DNA of 64,000 bases from Mya arenaria (Eukaryota > Mollusca > Bivalvia > Myida > Myidae): NCBI RefSeq assembly GCF_026914265.1, contig NC_069136.1, positions 35,677,406-35,741,405 on the forward strand, given 5' to 3'. Of this stretch, positions 21,458 through 32,840 are shown in pieces. Position numbers and translations under genes: made by a program. The notes below the pieces were generated by a model. That model had not been told where the DNA came from. It searched no databases and saw only the letters and a list, made by a program, of their open reading frames with translations. Positions within the stretch are counted from its first letter, which is position 1, and every line of letters begins with the position of its first letter.

Positions 21458-22302
21458 GTAATGCTCAATATTCCTGATTATGGCATTCAAAACTGATTTC
21501 AGATGTTTTAGTAGTGTATCAAATTATAAGTACCTTTCAAGTTTGTTGGAGTAAGACAAGGTATTCTCGATTCAAGGGCTTTGATTGTGTGCACTCTGAG
21601 GCACAAGAGAACTGTAACAAAACCATTCCCCAAGGACTGAGAATTTTTCTCACTCTTTGGACAGATTTGTCCGCCAAAATACCAGTCTGAGATAAATTTG
21701 TCTCAAACTACCTGACTACTACTGACAGACTAATTTTCATTCGTAAGAATTTGAAAAAAAGCTAGTCATGTTGAAAATATGCATATCCAAATAACTGAAA
21801 GAGTCAACTACTATTTTAACGATACAGCACTTGCAGTAGTAACAAGTTGTGTGTTTAAATTGTCAATTGGTCACACTTGTTTGTTTTTATACTCCCAAAG
21901 GAACATAGTTTGTTATCGCCTCGGTGTCCGTTTGTCTGTACTTCACAATTTCAAATCTGTGTTTTAATTACAGATTAATTTAAAGGTGAGAAAAAACAAA
22001 TCTACCCCCCCCCCTTGAGTTGTGGATAAGGAAATCTGACCCCTCCGGTTAGATATAATTAATATATGTCCAAAAACTAAGGCAAGCCTCATTTTTGAAC
22101 ATATATCTCTAACCCTCAGGGTGAGATTTCCTTATTTACAACTCATGGGACTGGTAGATTCACTTTGTCTTACCCTGACAAATGTGGCACTTGTGTTTTC
22201 TTACCAGATACTGGTCGGTTCTTTTAAAGATAATATTACAGCTTTTGAGGTCTCAAAAGTACTGATGTCATCAAACACATGCTGGAGAATTAAACGTTAC
22301 AT

Positions 22303-22436
22303 TTGGAAAAACAGTAATTTATTGACAAACATATAAGTGTCAGCATTCTTTCTGCTATTGTAGGTAGTATTGGAAAAACAGTAATTTATTGACAAACATA
22401 TAAGTGTCAGCATTCTTTCTGCTATTGTAGGTAGTA
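22303..22436 (+). repeat. 67-bp perfect tandem duplication in an intron
   Basis: 22303-22369 and 22370-22436 are identical. They end in 'CTGCTATTGTAGGTAGT', a pyrimidine/AG context 20 bp upstream of the true acceptor of the next exon, so they could offer decoy acceptors. Confidence 0.9.
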
Positions 22437-22455
22437 GTTACTTTTATCATTTCAG

Positions 22456-23535
22456 AATGGAACTTCTTGAGGTAAGAGGGAAGAGCACTCGGGGACTGAG
22501 GAAGGTGTTTGTAATTCTAAGCACCGACATGGTGGAAGGTTTGTCGCACCTCTTGATGGTTCGTGCACAGGCTGGTGTACCATCAACAAACACGTTCCTA
22601 TTCTCCAGATGTACAGATTCACCACAGGATGGCTGTGAAGCACTGAGAGTGGTCACATCTAAGTGTCACAATCTTGCCTTTCCAGAACGGGTCAGGACAA
22701 CAAAACTGAGAAAGTATTTGGCAACTACTACTCAGGTAAATAGGTCTCTTAAAATTTTTGCTGCAAGGGGAAGCGAATGTCCAATTGTTCACTGTCTTGC
22801 ATTATCCAATTTTTCAATGATCCTGAAATTTTACCTGATCCAAATTTATTAAATTCAGTTCATATCAATAATCAACATTTTCTGTCTCAAGACATCAATA
22901 AAATAAAACCACTTTGCATCATTGCATTTCTCTTTATAATTCTTTCACTCATTTGGAGTCATTCCTGTTTTCAAACATTGGTTTGGAAGAAATTCACAGT
23001 AAAAAAATCTTTATCCTGATCCAGATTTGCAATTTCTTTGTGAACAAGGGGCCATCTTAAAAAATTGCTGAAATACCAACCCTATTTTTTCTACAGCATA
23101 ATTCCTGTTTTTAAGTATTACATGTTAATATTTGATGATCAGCATGACCAAGCCTAAAAGACTTGATAAAGCCAGCAAGCTCCATAGGAATTATTCCACA
23201 GAACAGTTTAACCATATATCCCATATTGGGTCGGGAACAAACTCTGTAACTATCTGATGTCTGACCAGTCTAAGATCACATGCCATAGATTATAGCATGG
23301 CCATGGCACTCTTAATTGATAGGTTATCATATTTTACAGATAATGGATATGAGAGATGATGAGCTGAAGTTAATTGCTGATCACATGGGACACTCTGTTG
23401 CCATACATACTGAAGTGTACAGAATGCCGACGTCAGTGCTTGAACGAACAAAAGTTGCAAGGGCTCTTCTAGCTTTAGAAGATGGTAAACTACAGGGGTT
23501 TAATGGTCGCAACCTTTCGTCGGTCAGCCTTGATG
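22456..23535 (+). CDS. Tyrosine-recombinase catalytic exons (Crypton-like)
   Basis: Exon 22456-22735 (enters phase 2, leaves phase 0) and exon 23340-23535 (leaves phase 1) join cleanly. The first gives KSTRGLRKVFVILSTDMVEG, FLFSRCTDSPQDG and then RVRTTKLRKYLATTTQ, whose TKLRK is the second Arg box. The second gives LIADHMGHSVAIHTEVYRMP, which holds the His of box III (GHS) and the nucleophilic Tyr (EVYRM) in normal spacing. With the first Arg in the preceding exon, all main residues of a tyrosine recombinase are present. The 'TxLRK..AT...H.GHS...YR' pattern is the one seen in animal Cryptons and proteins derived from them. Such enzymes act in the nucleus on DNA ends through a covalent phosphotyrosine. 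Confidence 0.7.
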
Positions 23536-23701
23536 GTAAGTTGTTAGCTAATATAGGAATAAGGATATTCACAGTATCTGTGCTGGTTAAAACTTAAGCT
23601 CAACTGTGCAAAAAATTTAAGATTTTGTTAAACAACAAGTATTTTTTAAACCTTAAACTGTCAGTTACTTTACCCCTTACTCTATACATGCAGTCAATTT
23701 T

Positions 23702-24486
23702 TTTAGCTCACCTGAGCCTTAGGCTCATGGTGAGCTATTGTGACCGCTCTTCGTCCGGCATCCATCGTCCATCAACAATTTGCTTTAAACAACATTTCCT
23801 CTTAAACCACTAGATGGATTTTAACCAAATTTGTCCTGAAGCATCCTGGCACTGATGTCTACAGTAATTGTTCAAATCATGACCATAGTATCAAGGTCAA
23901 GGTCACTGTTGCTAAAAACAGAAATTCAGTTGCAGCTCAATAACTTGAGTTTGCTTTGGCCTTTTGACTCCAAACTTAAAGTATGGGTAACTTATATCAA
24001 GAGGCAGCTTGGGATTGTTACCCAGATGTCTGTGATCAAGGTCACTGTTGCTAAAATGAAATTCAATTTCCACCTAATAACTTCAGTTTGCTTTGGCCTA
24101 TTGACGCCAAACTTCGTATATAGGTAGCTTATATCAAGAGGCAGTTTGGGATTCCTACCTAGGTGTCTGTGATCAAGGTCAAGGTCACTCAGGTTGCTAA
24201 AAATGAAATTCAGTTTCCACTTAATAACTTGAGTAAGCTGTGACCATTGACACCAAACTTGGTGTGTGGGTAGCTAATATTAAGACACAACTTTGGATTG
24301 CTACCTTGTTGTCTGTGTTAAGGTCAAGTTCTCTGTTGCTAAAATAGACTACACTACACTTATTAAACAGTTGCGCTGGGTTCTGTTTGCATTTATTTCT
24401 GATATGGTGGTGCAAAATTTATGGACCCTCTACAGAGGCAACTGATACGCAGGTGAGCGATTCAGGGCCATCATGGCCCTCTTGTT
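23702..24486 (+). repeat. Hairpin-ended element (AGCTCACC type), intronic
   Basis: It begins TTTAGCTCACCTGAGCCTTAGGCTCATGGTGAGCT (a self-complementary start) and ends 'AGGGCCATCATGGCCCTCTTGTT', also a hairpin. The middle has about three diverged units of 150 bp with 'TCAAGGTCACTGTTGCTAAAA'. It shares this plan with copies at 28.0, 32.8, 34.8, 51.7 and 57.8 kb. Confidence 0.75.
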
Positions 24487-24825
24487 GGTGGGGAAGGATT
24501 AGATCGAATTCCTGACTCACTCCCCAGTTGAAATAATGTCGCATTTAAAATGAGCATAATATGTTTACTTTGCTTCATTTCTGACTTTTCGAATAGTCAA
24601 GAGTGCAGTTGTTTCCGTCTGGCTCTTGTTATTCTTCCACTACTTCTGATTTATGTAGGGTAGTGGTCAGTCTGGTGCAGGTTTGTGCTTAGTTACCAGC
24701 TTAGGCCCGAGCCCTAAGTATGCCCAGGAACGGTGAGTAGGTTAACTGACCGCCATGATATGACGGAAATAATGCTAAAAGTTGCCACACACACTCTCAG
24801 CAGAGCAACACATCCTTTCTTGCAG

Positions 24826-24954
24826 AATTGCCTGAACCTGAACCTGAACCTTACGAAGCAGGGTCATTTGAAGAATTGTCTGAACCAGACAACAGCTATG
24901 AGGATGTTCCTGAAGTTGAAACAGAAGCTGTACAGAAGCCTCATGCATGTACAG
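24826..24954 (+). CDS. Acidic linker exon of the recombinase gene
   Basis: It enters in phase 1, as the previous exon requires, and reads ELPEPEPEPYEAGSFEELSE, then DNSYEDVPEVETEAVQ, leaving in phase 1 at ACAG|GTATTT. Highly acidic and disordered. The following exon recognised (30581) needs phase 0, so at least one exon in the 5.6-kb gap is missing from this model. Confidence 0.55.
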
Positions 24955-24959
24955 GTATT

Positions 24960-26251
24960 TATTTCATATGAATACTTTTGTAGCTGTAAAAAGTGTTGTG
25001 TCCTGACTGACTAAAAACTGAAGTTTCTCTTTAATGAAACTAAAATCAGCCCAGGTTGGTTGAGTTATAATACAGTTTCCTCAGATGTGAAGGCTGTGGG
25101 TATTAGCCTCAGCTAGGTCATTTTAATGAACCTGATTATCAGAAGAATAGTCTGAGCTATCGTACTCACCCAGGCGTGACACCTTGGTTAATGTTTAGCA
25201 TGCAAACACTTTATCATGAATATAACAAAAACGTCAAATGTATTAGCTTGAAACTTCACATGTGTCTGCTCCACTATCACATCTACTGCCATAATCAAGT
25301 TTGATTACTCTAGTTGGAATGGTTATTGAACTATGGCCTTTGTTTGACAGTTGTGATAGTAAATAGCACTCTCATATCAGTGTATTTGAAGAGGTTGCTG
25401 TGGAATTGTGATGGCATTTACCACTTTTTACAACATCCTTATGTCAGTGAACTGGAGAGATGGTTTGACACAATCCTGATACCAGTTTACTTGAACAGGT
25501 GGCTGTTGAATTGTGACATCATGTAAAAAAATTAAAAATCCTGTCAGAAATCACAAGAGTTAGAGCATTGATATTATGTATGTAGTATGGTATTATGGTC
25601 CTCTACCAATATTGTTCAAATTATGGCCTGGGGTCATAATTGGCACTACCCCAGTGTTGCTAAGTTTTCATAGGGTTGTATTGGGAAACACTAGGATTCA
25701 CTTAGTTTATTATTAATATTAGTTTAAAAACTTCTCGGCTATCGCCTTGGTCAATAATGACTTTTTGATGCATATCACATCATGTATTAGAGCTGAAAAG
25801 TTCATAACGGTGTAATATGAAGTAACCTGTACAGAGTTTGGCCACTATTTTAACTAGAGGTTTGAAGTCTGCTCATATTATGCCACTGGGGTCATATTGG
25901 CCACACCCTTTATATGTATATATTTATGTGGTCCACCTTTATATGTATAGAAGGAAATATTCCATCTGTGCCCTCTATTTTGCAGTGTTAAACTTAAGGA
26001 GTCTAACTATATTTGAAGCCTATTATAGATTTTTCACACTTCTGAATATTTTAATGATGTTTAAAGCATATACATCGATAAAGTACTGTTTTAAAATGTC
26101 ATTAAGGTTTATATTTTTAATATTTGCATTTGCGTGTCATAATTATGAAAAGAAAATTGTTCACATTCCAAAGTTTTTGATTTGCGATAAAATTTACAAT
26201 TGTGTTTCAATTTCATTCAAACAAACTTTGTATTGTAAATAATATCAATAT
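24960..26251. other. Intronic sequence, no gene seen
   Basis: Two loosely similar segments (about 25330-25420 and 25440-25520, sharing 'TTGAACAGGTGGCTGTTGAATTGTGA'-like text) suggest an old tandem repeat. Nothing coding is recognised. Confidence 0.3.
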
Positions 26252-26408
26252 GGAGGGAACCGTGTCACAAAATTTTGATATCCGAATGCGTTTCAAAGAT
26301 ATTGAGAAATAACCATTTTTTTTGCTATTTTTATTACCCTCTATTACTTCAAATAACACAACTTTCTTTTAAATTGGACAATAAAAATTCTGTGACACGG
26401 TTCCCTCC
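26252..26408. mobile_element. 157-bp MITE with ~24-bp inverted ends
   Basis: GGAGGGAACCGTGTCACA at 26252 is mirrored by TGTGACACGGTTCCCTCC ending at 26408. Including the adjoining AAAATTTT the arms match over about 24 bp with one difference. Confidence 0.85.
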
Positions 26409-26676
26409 CCGGGGGATAGATTTTGATGTGCCGAAAACCGCGTGAAAATCAGATAACAAATAACAAAACTATCCCAATTCAAAAACTCCAAACGATTGGA
26501 AAATCAGTTCTCTAAAATCACGCCCACAAAGATCTAAAACCCTATCAGACAAGTTATCAGGGCAATAATCCATATCTATCGGCTAATCAAGTTGCAGATC
26601 TTTCGACAATCATCACATAAACCAATTCATAGACTCCGTCCGACAAAATAATCAACAAATGTTGTAATTAGGCTTG

Positions 26677-26946
26677 TTAATACCGCTCAGACGGCATGTC
26701 GTTCGTTCGTATGGTAAGGCACGGGCCATAAATTCCGATGTCACGTGTTTGTCTGGCTGTGATGATGGAGCGGTGAATCACGGGATAGCGGTCAGGCCCT
26801 AATCCACCAGTCTGTACAGAGGCCTCTGCAACGTTCTTACTCCAGCTGACAGATGCGGTAGGCACTCTAGTCAGAACCCTGAGCTGCTCCAATGAGGACT
26901 CATCGGGACAATACAACAGAATAGGATACAGATTGAAGGATACCAC
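26677..26946 (-). other. Open frame with protein-like composition, unknown
   Basis: Ninety codons without a stop on the minus strand (CPDESSLEQLRVLTRVPTAS..., then SWSKNVAEA). Cys-Pro-Asp, then V-x-W spacing is faintly like an HYR/sushi-associated module. No reliable splice sites were found. It may be an exon relic related to the cadherin-like fragment downstream, but in the opposite orientation. Confidence 0.2.
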
Positions 26947-27309
26947 ACAGCAAGGTACACTCTTAGCTTTCTGCTGAGTTTAAGCAAATTAAAGAAAATG
27001 ATTAATAAATGTCAGATTAAAAGCTCACAAATGTTATATTCTGTCATATAACAAATTGAAATGTGCTGATTATTAGTGTTTAATACAATCATGTAAGTGT
27101 AAAATCCCTTTATAGTATGAACAATGAGAGTTTTTTTATCAATTTTACATCAATGTTCTGTTTCCCACAATGATTTCAACAAACAGTTGCTACATATGTC
27201 CTATGAGTTTCTTTGGAGTAAGATGATAAACAAAAACGTGTATTTTTTCAGTGTTTACTGTGTGTGGTTTTTTTCAGTGTTTACTGTGTGTGTGTTTTTT
27301 CAGTGTCAA

Positions 27310-27495
27310 TGCTCCAGATAACGTGCGTATTAAAAAAACTAAAATCCTTATTTCTTCACAAAACCCTATTGAGTTACCTTTCATTAGAATCGTCTTTTCA
27401 AGACGATTCTAATGAGTGGTAACTCGATAGGGTTTGGTGAAAATATAAAGAAGTTATGTCAAAAATGTGTTCTGTACACATGACTATCTGGAGCA
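27310..27495. mobile_element. 186-bp foldback MITE
   Basis: Ends TGCTCCAGATA (27310) and TATCTGGAGCA (to 27495) are exact complements. Inside, AAACCCTATTGAGTTACC...GGTAACTCGATAGGGTTT and the core TCATTAGAATCGTCTT-TTC-AAGACGATTCTAATGA (27381-27415) form a long hairpin. It sits inside a run of 'TTCAGTGTTTACTGTGTGTG' minisatellite units (27247-27305, 27498-27556). Confidence 0.85.
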
Positions 27496-27782
27496 CTGAG
27501 TGTTTACTGTGTGTGTATTTTTTCAGTGTTTACTGTGTGTGTATTTTTTCAGTGTTTATGGTGAATTCAACGGGTCACATTGTACTGAACTAGGCGCTGG
27601 CTCGAGAAGTGTCAACCTACACTGTGGAGGTTGAAGCTTATGACCTTGACAAGGCTGATGATCCGACCTTTGCCTTCCTAGTTACCATAACTGTTGATAT
27701 AATTAGTAAGTTGTTTATATCCTTTACCTCATACAGGACCCAGTTAACATGCATATTGACTTTTGTAAAATTCTTATTTATT

Positions 27783-27865
27783 CATCAAACCCTATGGAGT
27801 TACCACTCATTAGAATCGTCTTTTCAAGACGATTCTAATTAGTGATAACTCAAAAGGTTTTGGTG
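27783..27865. mobile_element. Second copy of the foldback core
   Basis: AAACCCTATGGAGTTACC...TCATTAGAATCGTCTT-TTC-AAGACGATTCTAAT (arms 27807-27822 and 27826-27839) repeats the hairpin core of the MITE at 27.3-27.5 kb, with more changes in its right arm. It lies within 80 bp of the cadherin-like exon. Confidence 0.75.
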
Positions 27866-28030
27866 AAGAAATTCACCATTTTTTGTCAAAGATTTATCAT
27901 TTTAAGCACACTTGTTCATCTATAGGTTATATAGGTTATTAATATATATAGGTTATTAATAGATGCATTCACAATATAGGCATCCAATGAAAAGGTTGCA
28001 TATTATCTAAGTGCAAGGAATGTTTCAGTT

Positions 28031-28434
28031 TTTAGCTCACCTGAGTTTACTCAGGCGAGTTATTGTGATCGGTCTCCGACCGTCGTATGTCATATGTTGT
28101 ACGTCGTATGTTCACACTTTAAAAACAACATCTCCTCTTAAACCACTGGATGGAATTTGATGAAACTAGGCTGGGATGTTCCTTGGGTGGACCTTTACCA
28201 AAAATTTTCAAAGAATTTTGATATCTCAAAATACATGGCCGCCAAGGGCGGGGCCAGTTTCCCTTATATGGCTATATAGAAAACTTTGAAAATCTTCTTC
28301 TTCAATACAACTGGGTAGATTTTAAAATAATTTCACAGGAATGATCCTTGGGTGGACCTCTACAAAAGTTGTTCAAAGAATTTTGATATCTCGAAAAACA
28401 TGGAGCGATATAGGACCATTATGGTCCTCTCGTT
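28031..28434 (+). repeat. Hairpin-ended element (AGCTCACC type), short copy
   Basis: It starts TTTAGCTCACCTGAGTTTACTCAGGCGAG and ends 'GGACCATTATGGTCCTCTCGTT'. The interior has 'CACAGGAATGATCCTTGGGTGGACCTCTAC' twice, about 170 bp apart. Confidence 0.7.
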
Positions 28435-29005
28435 TACAGTTTTGATAATATTGTGGAAAATGGAGCATTAAATTGTTTTGCTCGTCATGAGCAAATGCAC
28501 CATTTCCTTCATCATTGTTTTCATAAGACATCTTTAACAGAGCTGTCAAATAGTGTTAAGGGTTCAATGACATAAAATTGCAATGAATCATTAAAAAATG
28601 TTTTATCCACTCAATTCTTTCCACTTTATTGTAATTATTTGTTTGTTTTGTTTCTCAGCGGCTATCCCTCCCATCTGTGATCCAAGCAGCGTCGTTCAAA
28701 CCCTCGCAGAAACCGAGCCCGTGGGTTTCTGCTTGAATAATGAGGTCACCTGCCGTGACCCTACTGGAGGAAAAGTCACATGGGTCAGCGACTTGGGAAG
28801 CGGATCGGAATTCATGAAAATCAGGCTGAACTCAGGAACATCACAGCTTGGCCTGAATGCCTGCATTAAAAAGAGTCTCAGGAATAACTTTCAACAATAT
28901 ACCGTACTGCAAGACTTGACCCTGTTGGTGTTTCTTAATAAACAAACAAATTCCAATCATCTGTTTTCATTACTTATCAATCTCCCATGTCACATGCAGC
29001 AATAA

Positions 29006-30028
29006 CAGCTCATTATTTTTACTAAACAAAATGATTCTTGTCATAAATGTGTTGTATACAATGCCTGTGTTATTGTCGCCATTGTGTATAACACTGTCAC
29101 ATTAAATATCCAACCTACACCTCTTCCAAACCTACAAGGGTAACATGCTCACCAACGCCTATGCCAGTCTCCTTCAGCATTGTGAAAATAACATGGTCAC
29201 ACATCTAGAAACATTCCTCATTTCTCACTCGGTAAACATGTTTGTAAATCCTTTCACAATAACATACAGCTCTTAGAGCTGCTATTCAGGCCCTTCATGA
29301 CTTTGATTTTTAGTTATTTTTCATGAAATTACATTAATTAATGTTCTTTTAAACATTTGTGATAATTAAGATACACGAAATGTCTTAAAATAAGTAAATA
29401 TAAAATATATGTTCTGTTATTAAAATTATTTTCAAGTCGTATTTTACATAATACATGAAATAAATGATCTAAATAACATATAAAATACTTTGAATAAAGG
29501 CAAGTTCATAATCATTCTTTTAATAATATTTTTTTTCAATATACTGAAATTTCTTTTAAAAATAATTATATATTATTAAAGTAGAATTTTACCGTATAGT
29601 ATAATATAATACTATCTCGTTACTCAACATTGATATTGTAAATATCCTCGCCAATTGAATTGAAAAGGAATTTTAATATGGCCTATTATATACCCCTTTC
29701 CATACAAAAGAATAATATGCATTTTAGTGCAGTGCATTTGAACATTATTCCAAGCGTGGTTAATATTGTTTTTAATGTGTTGATGGTTTTCAATGGGTTG
29801 TTACGGTTACATAATTAACGCAATATAATTATTCTCAACACCTTTCTCAAACAATACAACATGTACCTAAAATGCACCTTTCTTATGTTGGCCACTGTCA
29901 AAGTAACCAATGATAATTGCGATCTTTAAATGACATAGTCACGCTTCATGTCAAAAGACATTAATTTTCACATGTTAAACGATTTCTCCGATGGGTGAAG
30001 CAAACTGTGGAATATGTTGTTTGATGCT
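29006..30028. other. AT-rich stretch, no gene seen
   Basis: Long A/T tracts, no repeat or coding structure recognised. Confidence 0.4.
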
Positions 30029-30193
30029 CTAAATTGGTTGGTAATTCAGAAATAACTTATATATTATGCAGATACTCCCCGTATCATCATACACGGGTCC
30101 CGTAAACCAAGATCCACGGCGTATTTCTTTCAAATTATCTTTCACTGTCTCATCAAATTTCGTAATTGCCTTTTTGTTTCGTTTGTTTCCCAT
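30029..30193 (-). CDS. Possible first exon of a minus-strand gene
   Basis: ATG at 30193 (minus) opens MGNKRNKKAITKFDETVKDN and continues with KEIRRGSWFTGPVYDDTGS; a donor-like GTATCT follows DDTG. Just upstream on that strand (30300-30420) CpG density rises sharply against the AT-rich background, as in a promoter. No family was recognised and no second exon was found. Confidence 0.25.
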   Translation of the reverse strand: MGNKRNKKAITKFDETVKDNLKEIRRGSWFTGPVYDDTGSICIIYKLFLNYQPI

Positions 30194-30580
30194 AACTGCA
30201 GTTAAATGAATGAATGACAGAGGCTTAATCACAAACAGTATTCTTTCTCATAGCCGTTAATCTGTTTAATAAGGGGCAATAAATCGCACAACTGTATCAA
30301 TGCGCTGATTACCCCGTAGGCGCCCCTCTTACTGAGTGACTGCGATTCCCAATATGACAGCGCGGCGAAAACAAAAGTAGAAACACGCGATGCGTTGAAA
30401 CAAACGGCGCTTTATGCAATATCTACTTATCATATCTGCATAAAAATGGTATCAATACGCAGATAACAAAGTTGTCTTTTAATATAAGTTAAAAACAAAA
30501 AAAATGCATTTTATAGCCTTCAAATATAGTTAGACGCCTTAAGTAGATATAAGAATTTGCATTTTCTTTTAATATTTCAG

Positions 30581-30781
30581 GATAAAAAAAAACGATGGTC
30601 GAAAGAGGAGAAGAGTGCTCTACGGGAAGCCTTTGACATTCAGATAAAAATGCAGAAAAACGTTTCAACAATGGAGATCAGGAAAGCACAGAAGTGTTAT
30701 CCTGTGTTGCAAGGCAGATCAGAAGCTGTTATTCGGACAAAAATAAACAACATCAAATTAGGAAAATACAAAAAAATATGA
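30581..30781 (+). CDS. SANT/Myb-like C-terminal exon of the recombinase gene
   Basis: It begins in phase 0 after TTTAATATTTCAG and reads DKKKRWSKEEKSALREAFD, then KAQKCYPVLQGRSEAVIRTKINNIKLGK and stops at TGA 30779-30781. The W-S-K-E-E-K start and helix-rich remainder fit a degenerate Myb/SANT module that commonly ends animal Crypton-like proteins (pattern 'RPWS.EE...C.......L..R.W..VK..V.N'). An AATAAA at 30822-30827 is a likely polyadenylation signal. Linking it to the acidic exon needs one undetected exon because phases differ. Confidence 0.55.
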   Translation, partial: DKKKRWSKEEKSALREAFDIQIKMQKNVSTMEIRKAQKCYPVLQGRSEAVIRTKINNIKLGKYKKI

Positions 30782-30829
30782 ACTGAATTCAACCACTGCT
30801 AGATAAGGGTAATTTAAAAAAAATAAAGC

Positions 30830-32840
30830 CATTGGTTTACAGTTGTATGATCATGAACATTGTTTGTGTCAGAATGCAGAAATTGATGAGTGAATTGGAC
30901 TTTGCAAAGACATGTGTTTTTGAAATTATAAATGACTTTCACTGTTTAGTTTTCGCAGTGACCTTTGGAGGAAATTGCTTTTCCAATCAATAACTGGAGA
31001 ACCGTTGGGCCAAGCTTTGTGAAACTTAATAGGGAGGTTTGTTTTTTAGTTGACCTCTATTGTTTTTAGGTGACTCGGTCAAAGGTCAAAGTGACCTTGT
31101 ATGTTCAAACACTGTGAAAGAGTTGGGCCTAAGTTAAAGAAACATAGTGTAGTTGGCTGTGACCAGTAGATGGCACCTATGAATTTTCAGGTCACAGAAT
31201 AAGTTCAAGGTCGTAAGTGCAATGTTGCATATAGAGATATTGTATACTCTCATTTTGCGACAAATATTGGCATGGGGCATCTGTGTTGTATGGACATATT
31301 TCTAGTTCATCAAGCGAGTTTGTATTTGTACCTGCCATGCATCGGCATTGACTAATGGATCAGTCTGGGTGCAAGGTGTGCAGTCTGATCTGGGTCACAC
31401 TGTTTGCTAATCACCAGTAATTATTGTAGATCTCTTATGAACAGCATGGCCCAGTTTAGACTTCGATCTCAAGAGCAGTTTGGTCTAAGTCAATGCTGGT
31501 TGCTGATGCATGATGGTTGCTTGTTGTACATCAGACCTTATTTGTACCTGTTTAAACATTATTTTCTTACTTTTGTCAGTTTTTTTTTTTCATTTGTTGT
31601 GTCATTATATTTAAGGTCCAGAAGCACAGTTGTCAATTACGTTGGAGCAGTATTAGAGTCACTACATTACTTAAACATACTGATCTTTTTTAGCTATTGT
31701 GATCACTAGGTTGTCGATATTGTCTGCGCCATCGTCAGCCACGGCGTGCAAAAACTTTTATGTAAGCCATAACATTGCCATTTATTATCGCAAATGGCAA
31801 GAGCTTTCAAATGGCTAATATTTCATTGAGTGTGACCTTCTTGGTGACCTTCAAAAAAAAGACAAGCATTGGGGCATTACGGCTCTTGTTTCATAAAAAA
31901 AAATATTTGTTCAAGGTAACTACAATTAGTCCTCTACAACTTTCACATTTCATTTAGTTCAACAGTTCTATCACATTTTACAAGTTTTACATATTTTTGA
32001 GAAAAAAAGTAAAGCTGTGCTACTGTGGACATTTATTGTTTTACTCTTTTTTATTATTAATTAATGATCTTTAAGATTGGTATCTTCATTCCATTTTGGA
32101 CATGGTCTGGTCAGTATTAGTATTATACATATGAATGTTAGAAGGTTCATATACATATATGTTTGCAATTACAAGATAAAAATGCAGATAATATTGCAGC
32201 CAAATTGTGTTACAATGTATTACTATCTGATGTGTTGTGTGTCATTGAATAGCATAATCCATGAGACATCTTGCACCCAAGCTGATCCAGGCAAATGCTG
32301 GTCATGCCCAAAGAATTTTATCTGCCATTGATTCTTAGAATTGTAAGGTTTGTGCCCAGCACATCATCAGGCACATTGAATTTTTACCGTAATGTAACAA
32401 TAATACATTGTTCTGGTTCTTACATAGTTTCAAATCGTGTATTACTGTATACAAAGTTCCCATTTTATGTCATGGGCACATGCAAGATGCACAGAGTTGG
32501 CAATATTGATAGTCCAGCAATATCAGTAGATTTCTATATGAAATGTATATAAACAGAAATTTCATTTTTTTTTTAATTTCATCATTTCTGGTCATATACC
32601 TATCGTTCATATTTCATTGGAAAGCTCTTGAAATTCTTAATTTGAAGATGTCATAATTAAAAACTAAAAATGAGGTTAAACAAACAGACCATTTATTGTT
32701 CAATGTTCTTTTCAGTCAAATTATGGAAAAAAAATCATATAGTGTAACTTTTATGCTTATAATTTTCTGTAGACAATATTATATTGTAAAATATATTTAT
32801 ATCTAAAATGCAAAATGAATAACCGTTAAAATGATACCAT
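30830..32840. repeat. Fragments of 'GGTCAAAGTGACC'-type repeats in AT-rich sequence
   Basis: 31020-31260 carries 'GGTCAAAGGTCAAAGTGACCTTG' and 'TTGGCTGTGACCAGTAGATGGCACCTA', an old copy of the tandem-repeat families. The rest is AT-rich with no gene recognised. Confidence 0.4.

Larger units (their letters stand above)
27553..28920 (+). pseudogene. Cadherin-like gene fragment, two exons
   Basis: Exon 27553-27705 reads FMVNSTGHIVLN, a TAG stop (27591-27593), then ALAREVSTYTVEVEAYDLD and FLVTITVDII. This is the second half of a cadherin repeat (N-x-x-G-x-I, then LxRE, YTVxVxAYD). It leaves in phase 1 at GTAAGT. Exon 28659 onward enters in phase 1 and reads TAIPPICDPSSVVQTLAETE, then a Cys-containing extracellular-like module (FCLNNEVTCRDPTGGKVTW). 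Its 3' end is unclear. The in-frame stop and the isolated position inside an intron of another gene indicate a captured or decayed fragment. Confidence 0.5.
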
